From Kitasatospora papulosa (GTDB lineage: Bacteria; Actinomycetota; Actinomycetes; Streptomycetales; Streptomycetaceae), in assembly GCF_000717245.1 (NCBI RefSeq), contig NZ_JNYQ01000001.1, forward strand, positions 372,001 to 436,000: 64,000 nucleotides of DNA, read 5' to 3'. Both the position numbers and the translations under genes were made by a program. Below, one piece after another: positions 1-9,486 of this stretch. Numbering within the stretch: the first letter of the stretch is position 1; the number at the start of each line of letters is the position of its first letter. The notes below the pieces were generated by a model. It saw only the letters and a program-made list of their open reading frames with translations. It ran no database searches and had not been told where the DNA came from.

Positions 1-264
1 TCCACGAAGACGGACGCGCCGCTCGGCGCGGTGGGCGGCGCCGTCGGGCTGACGATCGTCGGAAACGTCCTGGACGCGGTCACCGCACTCGGCGACTGGC
101 GTGAGTTCCTGCCCGCGCACTGGCAGTTCGCCTGGGCCGACGCCCTCCAGCCCGATCTGGAGTGGGGCGGGATGGCCAAGGGGGCGGCCGTGTCCGTGAC
201 GTATGCCCTGATCCTGTTCGCCCTCGCCTTCCGCGGGTTCAGTCGTAAGGACATCGTGTCCTGA
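1..264 (+). CDS. ABC-2 type transporter permease, C-terminal fragment
   Basis: This is the last 87 codons of a membrane protein whose start lies left of the window; the frame is open from base 1. The visible part has a hydrophobic segment (AVGLTIVGNVLDAV), a periplasm-like loop rich in Trp, and a final membrane helix (SVTYALILFALAFRGF) followed by the short basic tail FSRKDIVS. Such a tail, often written FxRRDI, is typical of the end of ABC-2 permeases that pair with a separate drug or polymer export ATPase, which would lie upstream. The substrate cannot be told from this piece. Confidence 0.7.
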   Translation, partial: STKTDAPLGAVGGAVGLTIVGNVLDAVTALGDWREFLPAHWQFAWADALQPDLEWGGMAKGAAVSVTYALILFALAFRGFSRKDIVS

Positions 265-390
265 CCTTCACGTTCCGCCCCGCCACCGCCCGCTGTTGCC
301 CCATCGAGACGGTTCCGCAACGCTTCTGACGACTCCGCCCGGCCGTCCCGCACGTCACAGTCACAGATGTCCACGACGTGGGGGGTACCG

Positions 391-1977
391 ATGGACCGCA
401 GGGCAAGGACGTATCGGGGGGCGCTGGCGCTCCTCCTGGCGGGCGGGATCCTGATGACCGGCTGCGGCGGGCCGGGGACGACGGCCGACTCCGCCGTCGA
501 CCGCTCCACCGGCAGCGGTGGACCCGCCGGAGGGAGGCAGCCCTCCGGCGCCCGGTCCGCCGCACCGCAGCAGGAGGAGGACGGGGCGAGCCGGCAGGAG
601 GGGGACGGCCCGGCCCGGGAGAGCGCCGCGCCCGACTACCTGTCGACCTTCGCTCTCGACGTCGACACCGCCGGATACGGGTACGCGCGACGCACCCTGG
701 GCGACGGGCAGCTCCCGGCGGCGGACACCGTGCGCCCGGAGGAGTTCGTCAACAGCTTCCGCCAGGGGTACGAGCGGCCGAAGGGCAACGGCTTCGCGGT
801 GAGCGTCGACGGTGCCCGTTCCGACGCCGCCGGCTGGTCGCTCGTCCGGGTCGGGCTCGCCACCAGGGCCGCGTCGAACACCGGCGAACGCCCGCCCGCC
901 GCCCTGACCTTCGTCGTCGACATCTCCGGATCGATGGCCGAACCCGGCCGGCTCGACCTCGCGAAGACCTCGCTGGGCATCCTCGCCGACGAACTGCGCG
1001 ACGACGACTCCGTGTCGCTGGTCACCTTCAGCGAGAAGGCCGAGACCCGGCTGCCGATGACCCGTCTGCGGGGCAACCGCACCAAGCTCCGCGACGCCAT
1101 CGAGGAGATGGAGCCCGCCGACTCCACCAATGTGGCGGCCGGCGTCGAACGGGGCTACGAGGAGGCGGTCGAGGGCCACCGCAAGGGCGCCACCAACCGG
1201 GTCGTCCTGCTCTCCGACGCCCTCGCCAACACCGGCGAGACCGAGGCCGACGCGATCCTGGAACGCGTCGGGGACGCCCGCCAGGAGTACGGCATCACCC
1301 TCTTCGGCGTCGGGGTCGGCAGCGACTACGGCGACGAGCTGATGGAACGCCTCACCAACAAGGGCGACGGCAACACCACCTACATCGCCGACGAGGCCCA
1401 GGCCAGGAAGGTCTTCGTCGACCAGTTGCCCGCCCACGTCGAACTCCGGGCCCGCGACGCCAAGGCCCAGGTGGCCTTCGACCGCAGAACCGTCCAGCAG
1501 TTCGAGCTGATCGGCTACGAGAACCGCAAGGTCGCCGACGACGACTTCCGTGACGACAGCGTCGACGGCGGCGAGGTGGGCCCCGGCCACACGGTGACCG
1601 CGCTCTACGCGGTACGGCTGCGCACGGGTGCCTCCGGCCGCGTCGCGACGGCCACCGTGCGATGGCTGGACCCGAAGACGCGCAAGCCCCACGAGGAGAC
1701 CGGGTCGGTGGAGACCGGCGCGGTCGGCGGGAAGCTCTGGGACGGCGCCGCCACGCGGCTCCAGGTGACCGCGGTGGCCGCGTACTTCGCGGACACGCTG
1801 CGCGGCGGTGACCTGCCGGGAACGCCCCCGCTCGGCGAACTCGCGAGCCGTGCGCGGAAGCTGGCGGCCGCCACCGAGGACAGTTCGGTGGAGAAGCTGG
1901 CGACGATGATCGAGCAGGCCGACCGGATCAGGAACGGCGCCTCCCGGCCACGGGGTGAGGAGGGCGAGGTCGGCTGA
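391..1977 (+). CDS. VWA-domain lipoprotein
   Basis: 528 aa. The ATG at 391 is preferred over the in-frame ATG at 367 because it follows a GGGGGG purine run and begins a clean lipoprotein signal: basic residues, a hydrophobic core and the lipobox LMTGC with Cys25. A linker rich in Gly, Ser and Glu (26-80) leads to the N-terminal extension usual in this VWA family (YLSTFALDVDTAGY near 83). The VWA domain begins near 171 and carries a MIDAS DxSxS motif (D177, S179, S181), so metal-dependent binding of a partner is likely. The C-terminal third matches the conserved tail found in bacterial YfbK-like VWA proteins. It stands alone between convergent neighbours and ends in a strong terminator. The partner is unknown. 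Confidence 0.85.
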   Translation: MDRRARTYRGALALLLAGGILMTGCGGPGTTADSAVDRSTGSGGPAGGRQPSGARSAAPQQEEDGASRQEGDGPARESAAPDYLSTFALDVDTAGYGYARRTLGDGQLPAADTVRPEEFVNSFRQGYERPKGNGFAVSVDGARSDAAGWSLVRVGLATRAASNTGERPPAALTFVVDISGSMAEPGRLDLAKTSLGILADELRDDDSVSLVTFSEKAETRLPMTRLRGNRTKLRDAIEEMEPADSTNVAAGVERGYEEAVEGHRKGATNRVVLLSDALANTGETEADAILERVGDARQEYGITLFGVGVGSDYGDELMERLTNKGDGNTTYIADEAQARKVFVDQLPAHVELRARDAKAQVAFDRRTVQQFELIGYENRKVADDDFRDDSVDGGEVGPGHTVTALYAVRLRTGASGRVATATVRWLDPKTRKPHEETGSVETGAVGGKLWDGAATRLQVTAVAAYFADTLRGGDLPGTPPLGELASRARKLAAATEDSSVEKLATMIEQADRIRNGASRPRGEEGEVG

Positions 1978-2015
1978 CACGGCCGGGGGAGCGGTCCGTG
2001 CGAGCCGGCCGTCGT

Positions 2016-2046
2016 CCGCCCCGGCTGTCACGGACAGCCGGGGCGG
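2016..2046. terminator. Bidirectional terminator between VWA gene and rhaM
   Basis: A perfect 14-bp GC-rich stem (2016-2029 with 2033-2046) and a 3-nt loop lie between the convergent ends at 1977 and 2060. There is no T-run, as is usual in Streptomyces. Confidence 0.75.
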
Positions 2047-2059
2047 TGAGCCGGGCGGA

Positions 2060-2374
2060 CTACGCCAGGTGGAACACCTCGGTCAGCGGGACCATGGCCT
2101 CGTCGGCGGCCTCCGACTGCTCGAAGAACCCGGCCATGTCCCGCTGCCACCGCGCGTTGACCTCCGTCGCGGCCATCGCGTCCCGGGCCGCGTCGAAGTC
2201 CTCGGTCTCCAGATAGCCGACCAGCAGGCCGTCCTCACGCAGGAACAGCGAGTAGTTGTGCCAGCCCGCCTCCGACAGCGCGGCGAGCATGTCCGGCCAC
2301 ACCGCGGCGTGGCGCTCGCGGTACTCGTCCTTGCGGTCCTCACGGACCTTCAGCAGAAAGCAGACGCGCTGCAT
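2060..2374 (-). CDS. rhaM: L-rhamnose mutarotase
   Basis: 104 aa, the normal size of the RhaM/RhaU family. It interconverts alpha and beta anomers of L-rhamnose after import. The N-terminal MQRVCFLLKV strand, the ERHAAVWPDM segment with its conserved His, HNYSLFLREDGLLVGYLE and the NARWQRDMAGFF block are characteristic. It is the last gene of the rha operon, 18 nt after rhaS, with a GGGGGG-type ribosome site in the gap. Its presence makes rhamnose the likely substrate of the transporter encoded before it. Confidence 0.93.
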   Translation of the reverse strand: MQRVCFLLKVREDRKDEYRERHAAVWPDMLAALSEAGWHNYSLFLREDGLLVGYLETEDFDAARDAMAATEVNARWQRDMAGFFEQSEAADEAMVPLTEVFHLA

Positions 2375-2392
2375 GGAGCCGTCACCCCCCGA

Positions 2393-3478
2393 TCAGAAGT
2401 CGAACGTGTCGATGTTCCCGGAGTCGAAGACGGTCGGCTCGCCGAGGATGACCTCGCCGTCCTTGCCGATCGTGTACTCCCCGAGCTTGCCTGCCTTGAA
2501 CTTCTCGCCCTCCGCGCCGGAGATCTGCCCCGACGCCAGCGCTGCGGCCGCGTACGAGCCGAGGTAGCCGAGCTCCTCCGGGTTCCAGAGCGAGAACTGC
2601 TCGACCGTGCCGTCCTTCACGTACTTGCGCATCTGGTTCGGCGTGCCGAGACCGTTCAGCACGACCTTGCCCTTGTACGAGGAGTCGCTCAGGTAGCGGG
2701 CCGCGGCGGCGATGCCGACCGTCGTGGGGGAGATGATGCCCTTGAGGTCGGGATAGGCCTGCATGAGGCCCTGCGTCTGCTGGAACGACTTCTGGTCCGC
2801 GTCGTCGCCGTACGCGACCTTGACCAGCTCCATCTCCTTGTACGCGGGGAGCTTCAGCTCCTCCTTCATGAACTCGATCCAGGTGTTCTGGTTCGTCGCG
2901 TTCTGCGTGGCGGACAGGATCGCGACCTTGCCCTTGTAGCCGATCTGCTTCCCGAGGTGCTGGACGAGGCTGCGGCCGATCTCCTCCGAACTGGCCTGGT
3001 TGATGAACAGCTGACGGCAGTCCTTCGCCGTGTCGGAGTCGTACGCGACGACCTTGATGTCCTTCTTCATCGCCTGCTTGAGCGGGCCGCACACCGCGTT
3101 GGGGTCGTTCGCCGCCAGGAGGATCGCGTCCTGGCGCTGCTGGATCAGGGTGTTGATGTAGGAGACCTGCGAGGACGCGTTCGCGTCGGACGGGCCGACC
3201 TCCTTGCCCGTGCCGCCGTACTCCTTCGCCGCCTCGATGCCCGCCTCGTCGACGATCTTCTCGTACGGGTTGTTGATCTGCTTGGGCAGGAAGGCGATCT
3301 TCAGGCCCTTCTTCAACGGGGCGTCCGGGTCCGCCTTCGCGGAGCCGGCGGCCTTCGCGCCCCCGCTCCCCGCGCTGTCCTTCGTGGTGCCGGAACAGGC
3401 GGTCAGGGCGAGGGTGAGGGAGACGGCGGCGGCTGCGGTCGCGACGGCGCGGCGCCCAGCGGCAGTGCGGAGCATCAT
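2393..3478 (-). CDS. rhaS: Rhamnose ABC transporter substrate-binding lipoprotein
   Basis: 361 aa from the ATG at 3478. Starting there gives a standard lipoprotein signal with lipobox LTAC (Cys28); an in-frame start further upstream (3535) would add a basic, unlikely leader. The protein is a periplasmic-binding-protein type I fold: KIAFLPKQINNPYEK at the start of the mature domain, then QRQDAILLAANDP, VVAYDSD and a late GLGTPNQM segment. This resembles RhaS of rhizobia, which feeds the RhaTPQ importer. It is anchored on the outer face of the membrane. The ATG is 54 nt downstream of the rhaQ stop codon, so translation is probably independent but transcription shared. Confidence 0.9.
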   Translation of the reverse strand: MMLRTAAGRRAVATAAAAVSLTLALTACSGTTKDSAGSGGAKAAGSAKADPDAPLKKGLKIAFLPKQINNPYEKIVDEAGIEAAKEYGGTGKEVGPSDANASSQVSYINTLIQQRQDAILLAANDPNAVCGPLKQAMKKDIKVVAYDSDTAKDCRQLFINQASSEEIGRSLVQHLGKQIGYKGKVAILSATQNATNQNTWIEFMKEELKLPAYKEMELVKVAYGDDADQKSFQQTQGLMQAYPDLKGIISPTTVGIAAAARYLSDSSYKGKVVLNGLGTPNQMRKYVKDGTVEQFSLWNPEELGYLGSYAAAALASGQISGAEGEKFKAGKLGEYTIGKDGEVILGEPTVFDSGNIDTFDF

Positions 3479-3531
3479 GGCGGCGTGTGCCTTTCGAGGA
3501 AGGAGCGGACGAGGACGGGGAGAGCGGGGAG

Positions 3532-4584
3532 TCACGGCTGGGGCGCGGGGGCGTTCGCGGCCCGCCGGTGCCGTCGTTCGACGACCGCGGCGATGACCCG
3601 CGGGGTCAGCACGGACGCCACGAGCAGCAGCCCGGTCACGATGACCTGTACTTCGTTGGCGATGTCGTTGAGCGTGAGCAGGTTCTTCAGTACGCCGATG
3701 AGCAGGACACCGGCGACCGCGCCGAAGAGCGTGCCCTTCCCGCCGTCGAAGTCGATGCCGCCGAGCAGGACGGACGCGATGACGAGCATCTCGAAGCCGA
3801 GACCGTTGTCCGCGCGGGCGCTTCCGTACCGGAGGGTGAAGAGGACACCCGCGAACGCGGAGAACAGCCCGGTCGCGACGAAGAGCAGCAGCTTGATCCG
3901 CTTGACCCGGATGCCGGCGAAGTACGCCGCCTCCTCCTGGGAGCCGATCGCGAAGAGGGAGCGGCCCGGACCGGTGGCGTGCAGCACCACCGCGGTGACC
4001 GCGGCCAGGACGATGAAGAGCAGTACCGGATAGGTGAGGAAGGTGCCCGGGGCGGTCGTGGTGTCGACGGCCCAGTCCGCGTAGACCTGCGGGAAGTCCG
4101 TCACCGCGTCGCTGCCGAGCACCACCGAGGCCAGCCCGCGGTAGAGCGCCAGCGTGCCGATGGTGACGGCCAGCGACGGCAGCCCCACCCTGGTGACCAG
4201 CCAGCCGTTGAGGAGACCTCCGGCGACGCCCACCAGGAGCACCACCGGGACGATCGTCTCGAACGCCCAGCCGGCCTCCCAGAGAGCACCGGTCAGCGCG
4301 CTGCCCAGACCCAGCATGGAGGCGACCGACAGATCGACCTGTCCGGCGACGACCAGGAGAGTCATCGGCAGTGCGATGATCGCGACCTCGGCGATGTCGT
4401 TGAAGGCGAACGCGAGGTTCTCGGCCGAACCGAAGCCCTCGGTGGTCCCGAGCCCGACGACGAGAACCGCCACCAGCAGGACACCGACCGCGGTGTCCCA
4501 GCGCAGCGCCAGACCGCGCACGAGGGAGGACTTGGTCGCGGCCCGCGGCGAGGGAGCCGCCTTGGTGTCAGGCGCCGTGGTCAT
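3532..4584 (-). CDS. rhaQ: Rhamnose ABC transporter permease 2
   Basis: 350 aa with about ten hydrophobic segments. It belongs to the BPD_transp_2 (RbsC-like) permease family, shown by the LLVVAGQVDLSVASMLGLGSALTGAL block near residue 75 and the late GGIDFDGGKGTLFGAVAGVLLIG block. It forms a heterodimer with the preceding permease. The ATG at 4584 lies 17 nt inside the 3' end of rhaP, so the two are translationally coupled. Assignment of the letters P and Q follows the rhizobial gene order and is not proven. Confidence 0.9.
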   Translation of the reverse strand: MTTAPDTKAAPSPRAATKSSLVRGLALRWDTAVGVLLVAVLVVGLGTTEGFGSAENLAFAFNDIAEVAIIALPMTLLVVAGQVDLSVASMLGLGSALTGALWEAGWAFETIVPVVLLVGVAGGLLNGWLVTRVGLPSLAVTIGTLALYRGLASVVLGSDAVTDFPQVYADWAVDTTTAPGTFLTYPVLLFIVLAAVTAVVLHATGPGRSLFAIGSQEEAAYFAGIRVKRIKLLLFVATGLFSAFAGVLFTLRYGSARADNGLGFEMLVIASVLLGGIDFDGGKGTLFGAVAGVLLIGVLKNLLTLNDIANEVQVIVTGLLLVASVLTPRVIAAVVERRHRRAANAPAPQP

Positions 4585-5616
4585 GACGGGCGTTCCTCTT
4601 CCTCAGTGCGGCGGTCATCCGCAGGTTCACGATCCGGTCGACGCTGATGGCCAGCAGGAGGAGGGCACCGGTGATGGCGCCCTGCCAGAAGGAGTCCACC
4701 TTCAGCACGACCAGGACGCTGCCGATGGTGGTGAGCAGCAGGGCGCCGAGCGCCGCGCCCCAGACGGTTCCGGTGCCGCCGGTGATGGCGACACCGCCCA
4801 CGACCACGGCACTGACGACGGTCAGCTCCCAGCCGTGCGCGTTGTCCGCGACGACCGTGCCGAAACGGGCGAGCCACAGGGCCCCCGCGAAACCGGCCAC
4901 GGCCCCGGAGAAGGCGTACGCCGCGAGCACCCGGCGGCGGATCGGGATACCGGCGAGGCGGGCGGCCTCGGGGCTCGACCCGATGGCGTACAGCTCGCGT
5001 CCCGAACGGTAGGAGCGCAGGAAGTACGCCGTCGCCGCGAGCAGGGCGAGCGCGATCAACGGCAGGTAGGGAACGCCCAGGACGCTGCCGCTGCCGAGGC
5101 CCAGGACCGCCTCGGGCACCTCGGAGGCGCTGATCTGCTCGCCCTGCGCCCACCAGTAGTCGACGCCCTGGATGATGTAGAGCATGCCCAGGGTCACGAC
5201 GAGCGCCGGGACCCCGCCGAAGCTGACGAGGGCGCCGGACACCAGTCCGCAGACCACGCCGATGGCGATGCCGAGGAGCATCACCGTCAGGACCCCGTGG
5301 TCGGTCCCCGCCACGAACTTGCCGCAGGCGAAGGCGGAGAGGCCCACCACCGATCCGACCGAGAGGTCGATGTTCCGGGTGATCACCACGGCGGACTGGC
5401 CGACCGCGAGCAGTACCAGGATCGAGGCGTTGAGCAGCAGGTCCTTGATGCCCTGGTCGGACAGGAAGAGCGGGTTGGCCAGGTAGGTGCCGAGGATCAG
5501 CAGGACCAGCGCCCCGGCGATGGAGATCTCGCGGGCCCGGAAGACCGCGTCCACGAGCGAGGACGCACCGCGTTCCGGCGCCTTCGCCGTGTCCGGGGGG
5601 CTCTGGACGGTGGTGG

Positions 5617-5620
<4 letters not shown>
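4568..5620 (-). CDS. rhaP: Rhamnose ABC transporter permease 1
   Basis: 350 aa RbsC-like inner-membrane permease. The start is the ATG at 5620, which overlaps the rhaT stop codon in an ATGA. Upstream sequence in the same frame is shadow of rhaT. The first helix is GALVLLILGTYLANPLFL, and the family block SVGSVVGLSAFACGKFV follows near 80. A second block rich in glycine (GGVAITGGTGTVWGAALGALLL) lies near 270. It makes the transmembrane channel with the next permease, which overlaps its 3' end by 17 nt. Confidence 0.92.
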
Positions 5621-7140
<1,520 letters not shown>

Positions 7141-7181
7141 GGGAGCTCCTCAGCGGTGGGACCGTTCCGCACCACCCGCCG

Positions 7182-7193
7182 TGAAAGGTTTCA
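7182..7193. promoter_or_regulatory. Operator of the rha transport operon (LacI-type inverted repeat)
   Basis: TGAAAGGTTTCA: arms TGAAA and TTTCA around two central bases. It lies just downstream of the predicted transcription start and 42 bp before the rhaT start codon, the position expected of a repressor site. The shape fits LacI-family operators, but no regulator gene for it is in the window. Confidence 0.6.
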
Positions 7194-7208
7194 ATCAGGT
7201 TGCTCGGA

Positions 7209-7237
7209 AGCTAAACGGGGTTTGCGAGCACAGTCAA
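7209..7237 (-). promoter_or_regulatory. Promoter of the rha operon
   Basis: On the minus strand a -35 TTGACT (7237-7232) and a -10 TTAGCT (7214-7209) are separated by 17 nt. This is a good housekeeping-sigma promoter. Transcription should begin near 7202, just before the inverted repeat at 7182-7193. Confidence 0.6.
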
Positions 7238-7308
7238 TGGGTTGATGGCGGGAAGTTCCAGAAGTGGGCGCCCTGCGCGACCTGAATGGGGGGAATGGGT
7301 GGGCACCC

Positions 7309-7338
7309 TTGACAGTCTTCGGAGCGTTCCACTATCTT
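7309..7338 (+). promoter_or_regulatory. Divergent promoter facing the GNAT remnant
   Basis: Plus-strand TTGACA (7309-7314) and TATCTT (7333-7338) are 18 nt apart. It points away from the rha operon, but no plus-strand gene follows, so the RNA would be antisense to the GNAT remnant. Confidence 0.5.
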
Positions 7339-7347
7339 CTCGGCTCT

Positions 7348-7359
7348 TGAATCGATTCA
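7348..7359. promoter_or_regulatory. Perfect 12-bp palindrome, LacI-type operator
   Basis: TGAATCGATTCA is a perfect palindrome starting 9 nt after the -10 of the divergent promoter, so it covers or closely follows the transcription start. Spacing from its promoter mirrors the operator of the rha operon on the other side. Confidence 0.6.
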
Positions 7360-8053
7360 TATAACGGTCGCGTATCGCTGTACTCATACGCGTGTACGCC
7401 CGTTCGGCCCGGTCGGCGAGGCCCGGGGCCGCCGGATGGGCCGGTCCGGGAAGGACGGCCAGTCCCGCCCTGCCGGGAACCGGCACCTGGACCTGGTACC
7501 GGCCCGCGCGCCGGTAGAAACGCAGCGCCGCCCCGGCGCGCACGGAGGTGAGCAGCCGGCACCGCCCATCCGGTGCGGCCCCGGTGACCGCGGACAGCAG
7601 CGCCGCGCCCAGTCCGGCGCCGCGCGCTCCGGGGGAGACGGCCAGTTCGTCCACCTCCAGGGCCCCGCACAGCCACGCCGTGACGCGGTCGGGTCCGAGC
7701 GCCTGGGCGGCATGCCCGTAGCTGCGGCCGGAAGGGAAGACGACGGGCGTGGTCCAGGCGGTGGCGAAGCCGCCGACCGTGGCCCCGTCGAGCGCCAGAG
7801 CGGCGGTGAACCCGGGGCGCGCGGCGTCGTCGGCGAGCCGCTCGACGTACAGGGCGCCCGCCGACGGGTCCTCGTTCCAGGGCGGCGCCGCGAACACGTG
7901 GGCGTACCCCTACCGGATCCCCTCGGCGTGCGCGGCGAGGTCGGTGCCCTCGATCAGCCGGACCCGCGTCACCGCACCGCTCCCCGTCCCTGACCGTCCC
8001 TGACCGTTCCGGAGAGGACAGGCCGCGGTACCGGAGCGCCGAAGGTGCCGCGG

Positions 8054-8075
8054 GGCGAGGTCCGTCGGCCTCGCC
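8054..8075 (-). terminator. Possible terminator after the phosphoribosyltransferase-hydrolase gene
   Basis: GGCGAGG (8054-8060) pairs with CCTCGCC (8069-8075) around an 8-nt loop, 26 nt past the stop codon of the minus-strand gene ending at 8101. The stem is short. Confidence 0.35.
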
Positions 8076-8100
8076 GGAGGGTGCTTCCGGCTCGGATCGG

Positions 8101-9366
8101 TCAGCGCAGGAGATGCGCCGTGAACCAGTCCCGTGCCAGGTCCGCGACACGTTCCAGGGCGCCCGGTTCCTCGAAGAGATGGGTCGCGCCCGGGACGATC
8201 TCCAGCCGGTTCTCGCAGTGCAACGCGGCCTGGGCCTGCCGGTTGAGATCGATCACCGTGGTGTCGTCACCGCCGACGACGAGCAGGGTGGGTGCGCGTA
8301 CCCCGGACAGGTCGGCCCCCGCCAGGTCGGGGCGCCCGCCGCGGGAGACCACGGCGCCGACGCCCGATTCCGCGGCCGCGGCGGCCCGCAGCGCGGCGGC
8401 CGCCCCCGTGCTCGCCCCGAACGAGCCGACCGGGAGGGGGACGCGTCGCCTCAGCCAGTCGGTGGTGTCCGCGAGCCGCCCTGCCAGCAGGCCGATGTCG
8501 AAGACGTTGGCGCGGTAGACCTCCTCGCCGGGCGTGAGCAGGTCGAAGAGCAGCGTCCCCAGGCCCGCGCGGTTCAGGGCCGCGGCCACGGAGCGGTTGC
8601 GCGGGCTGTGCCGGCTGCTGCCCGAACCGTGGGCGAACACCACGACCGCCCCGGCGTCCGCGGGAAGCACCAGATCCCCGGAGAGCGGTACCCCGCCCGC
8701 GTCCACCTCGACCTCCTCGGCCGTGACGGCATCCGCGGAAGCCCGCGCCAGCAGGGCCACCACCTCCTCGTCGGAGGTCTGGGAGAAGTCCCGGTACCAC
8801 TCACCCACGGCGGAGAAGAGGACCGGTGCGGACAGGCAGACGACCTCGTCGGCGTCCTCACGCAGTCGGGCGGCGGCGTCCGGCGGCGCGACCGGCACGG
8901 CCAGGACGACATACGCGGCGCCTTGGGCCCGCACCACCTGGCAGGCGGCCCTCGCGGTCGCCCCGGTCGCGACCCCGTCGTCCACCACGACCACCGCGCG
9001 CCCCTCCAGCGGCAGGCGGGGCCGCCCCTCCCGGTAGGCATGCGCGCGCCGGACGAGCTCCGCCGCCTCGGCGCGCTCCACGGTCACGAGGTCCTTCTCG
9101 CCGACCCCGGTCCGGCGGACGATCTCCTCGCTGATGACCCGCACCCCGCCCTCGCCGATGGCTCCGAACCCCAGTTCGGGGTGGTAGGGCACCCCCAGCT
9201 TGCGGACCACGATCACATCGAGCGGGGCGCCCAGGGCCTGCGCGACCTCGTACGCCACCGGCACACCGCCGCGCGGCAGCCCGAGGACGACGGGGTCGCG
9301 CCTCCCCAGGTGCCGCAGAGCCACGGCGAGCCGGCGCCCGGCGTCCGTGCGGTCGGTGAACTGCAC
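8101..9366 (-). CDS. Phosphoribosyltransferase - alpha/beta hydrolase fusion protein
   Basis: 421 aa, GTG start behind a strong GGAGGT ribosome site. Residues 1-210 are a type I phosphoribosyltransferase: VVLGLPRGGVPVAYEVA near 26, a flexible hood region, and the PRPP loop VVVVDDGVATGATA at 125-138. Residues 222-421 are a dienelactone-hydrolase-like alpha/beta hydrolase. It has the oxyanion strand VVVFAHGSGSSRHS, nucleophile elbow GASTG with Ser319, an Asp in VVGGDDTTV and a His in PGATHLFEE. The two domains also occur as separate neighbouring genes in actinobacteria. The acceptor base and ester substrate are unknown. A stress or hypoxia role has been suggested for similar proteins, which is only a family impression. 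Confidence 0.85.
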   Translation of the reverse strand: MQFTDRTDAGRRLAVALRHLGRRDPVVLGLPRGGVPVAYEVAQALGAPLDVIVVRKLGVPYHPELGFGAIGEGGVRVISEEIVRRTGVGEKDLVTVERAEAAELVRRAHAYREGRPRLPLEGRAVVVVDDGVATGATARAACQVVRAQGAAYVVLAVPVAPPDAAARLREDADEVVCLSAPVLFSAVGEWYRDFSQTSDEEVVALLARASADAVTAEEVEVDAGGVPLSGDLVLPADAGAVVVFAHGSGSSRHSPRNRSVAAALNRAGLGTLLFDLLTPGEEVYRANVFDIGLLAGRLADTTDWLRRRVPLPVGSFGASTGAAAALRAAAAAESGVGAVVSRGGRPDLAGADLSGVRAPTLLVVGGDDTTVIDLNRQAQAALHCENRLEIVPGATHLFEEPGALERVADLARDWFTAHLLR

Positions 9367-9486
9367 GGTCCCTCACCTCCAGGAGAGGTTTCCGTCCGCG
9401 GGGGAGCGCGGTACACGCACGCACATTCCCCACCTTCGAAACAATCCCATTTGCGCTGGTTCGGCAAGTCGGGGACGGTCGGTCGT

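Larger units (their letters stand above)
7211..7972 (-). pseudogene. GNAT N-acetyltransferase, interrupted by an in-frame TAG
   Basis: The frame opens at a GTG (7972) behind a GGGGAG ribosome site and reads MTRVRLIEGTDLAAHAEGIR, then meets TAG (7912-7910) and continues GYAHVFAAPPWNED. The rest has clear GNAT features: ALEVDELAVSPGARGAGLGAALLSA, the acetyl-CoA loop, and LRFYRRAGRYQVQ. A GTG at 7897 could restart translation but would remove the first strand and has no good ribosome site. The 3' end is also odd. After the last GNAT-like residues (about 7440) the frame runs on for over 200 bases through the rha promoter region and stops only at 7211. Both ends therefore suggest a decaying gene. 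Read-through of the amber codon or a sequencing error are the alternatives. Confidence 0.6.

Noticed and set aside
361..2031. Minus-strand open frame over the VWA gene
   Set aside because: No domain and reverse of a well-supported gene; similar shadows occur at 1955-4033 and 12668-13318.
7332..8150. 272-codon Arg-rich frame over the acetyltransferase remnant
   Set aside because: The GNAT motifs read only in the other frame; this one is compositionally typical of an out-of-frame shadow.
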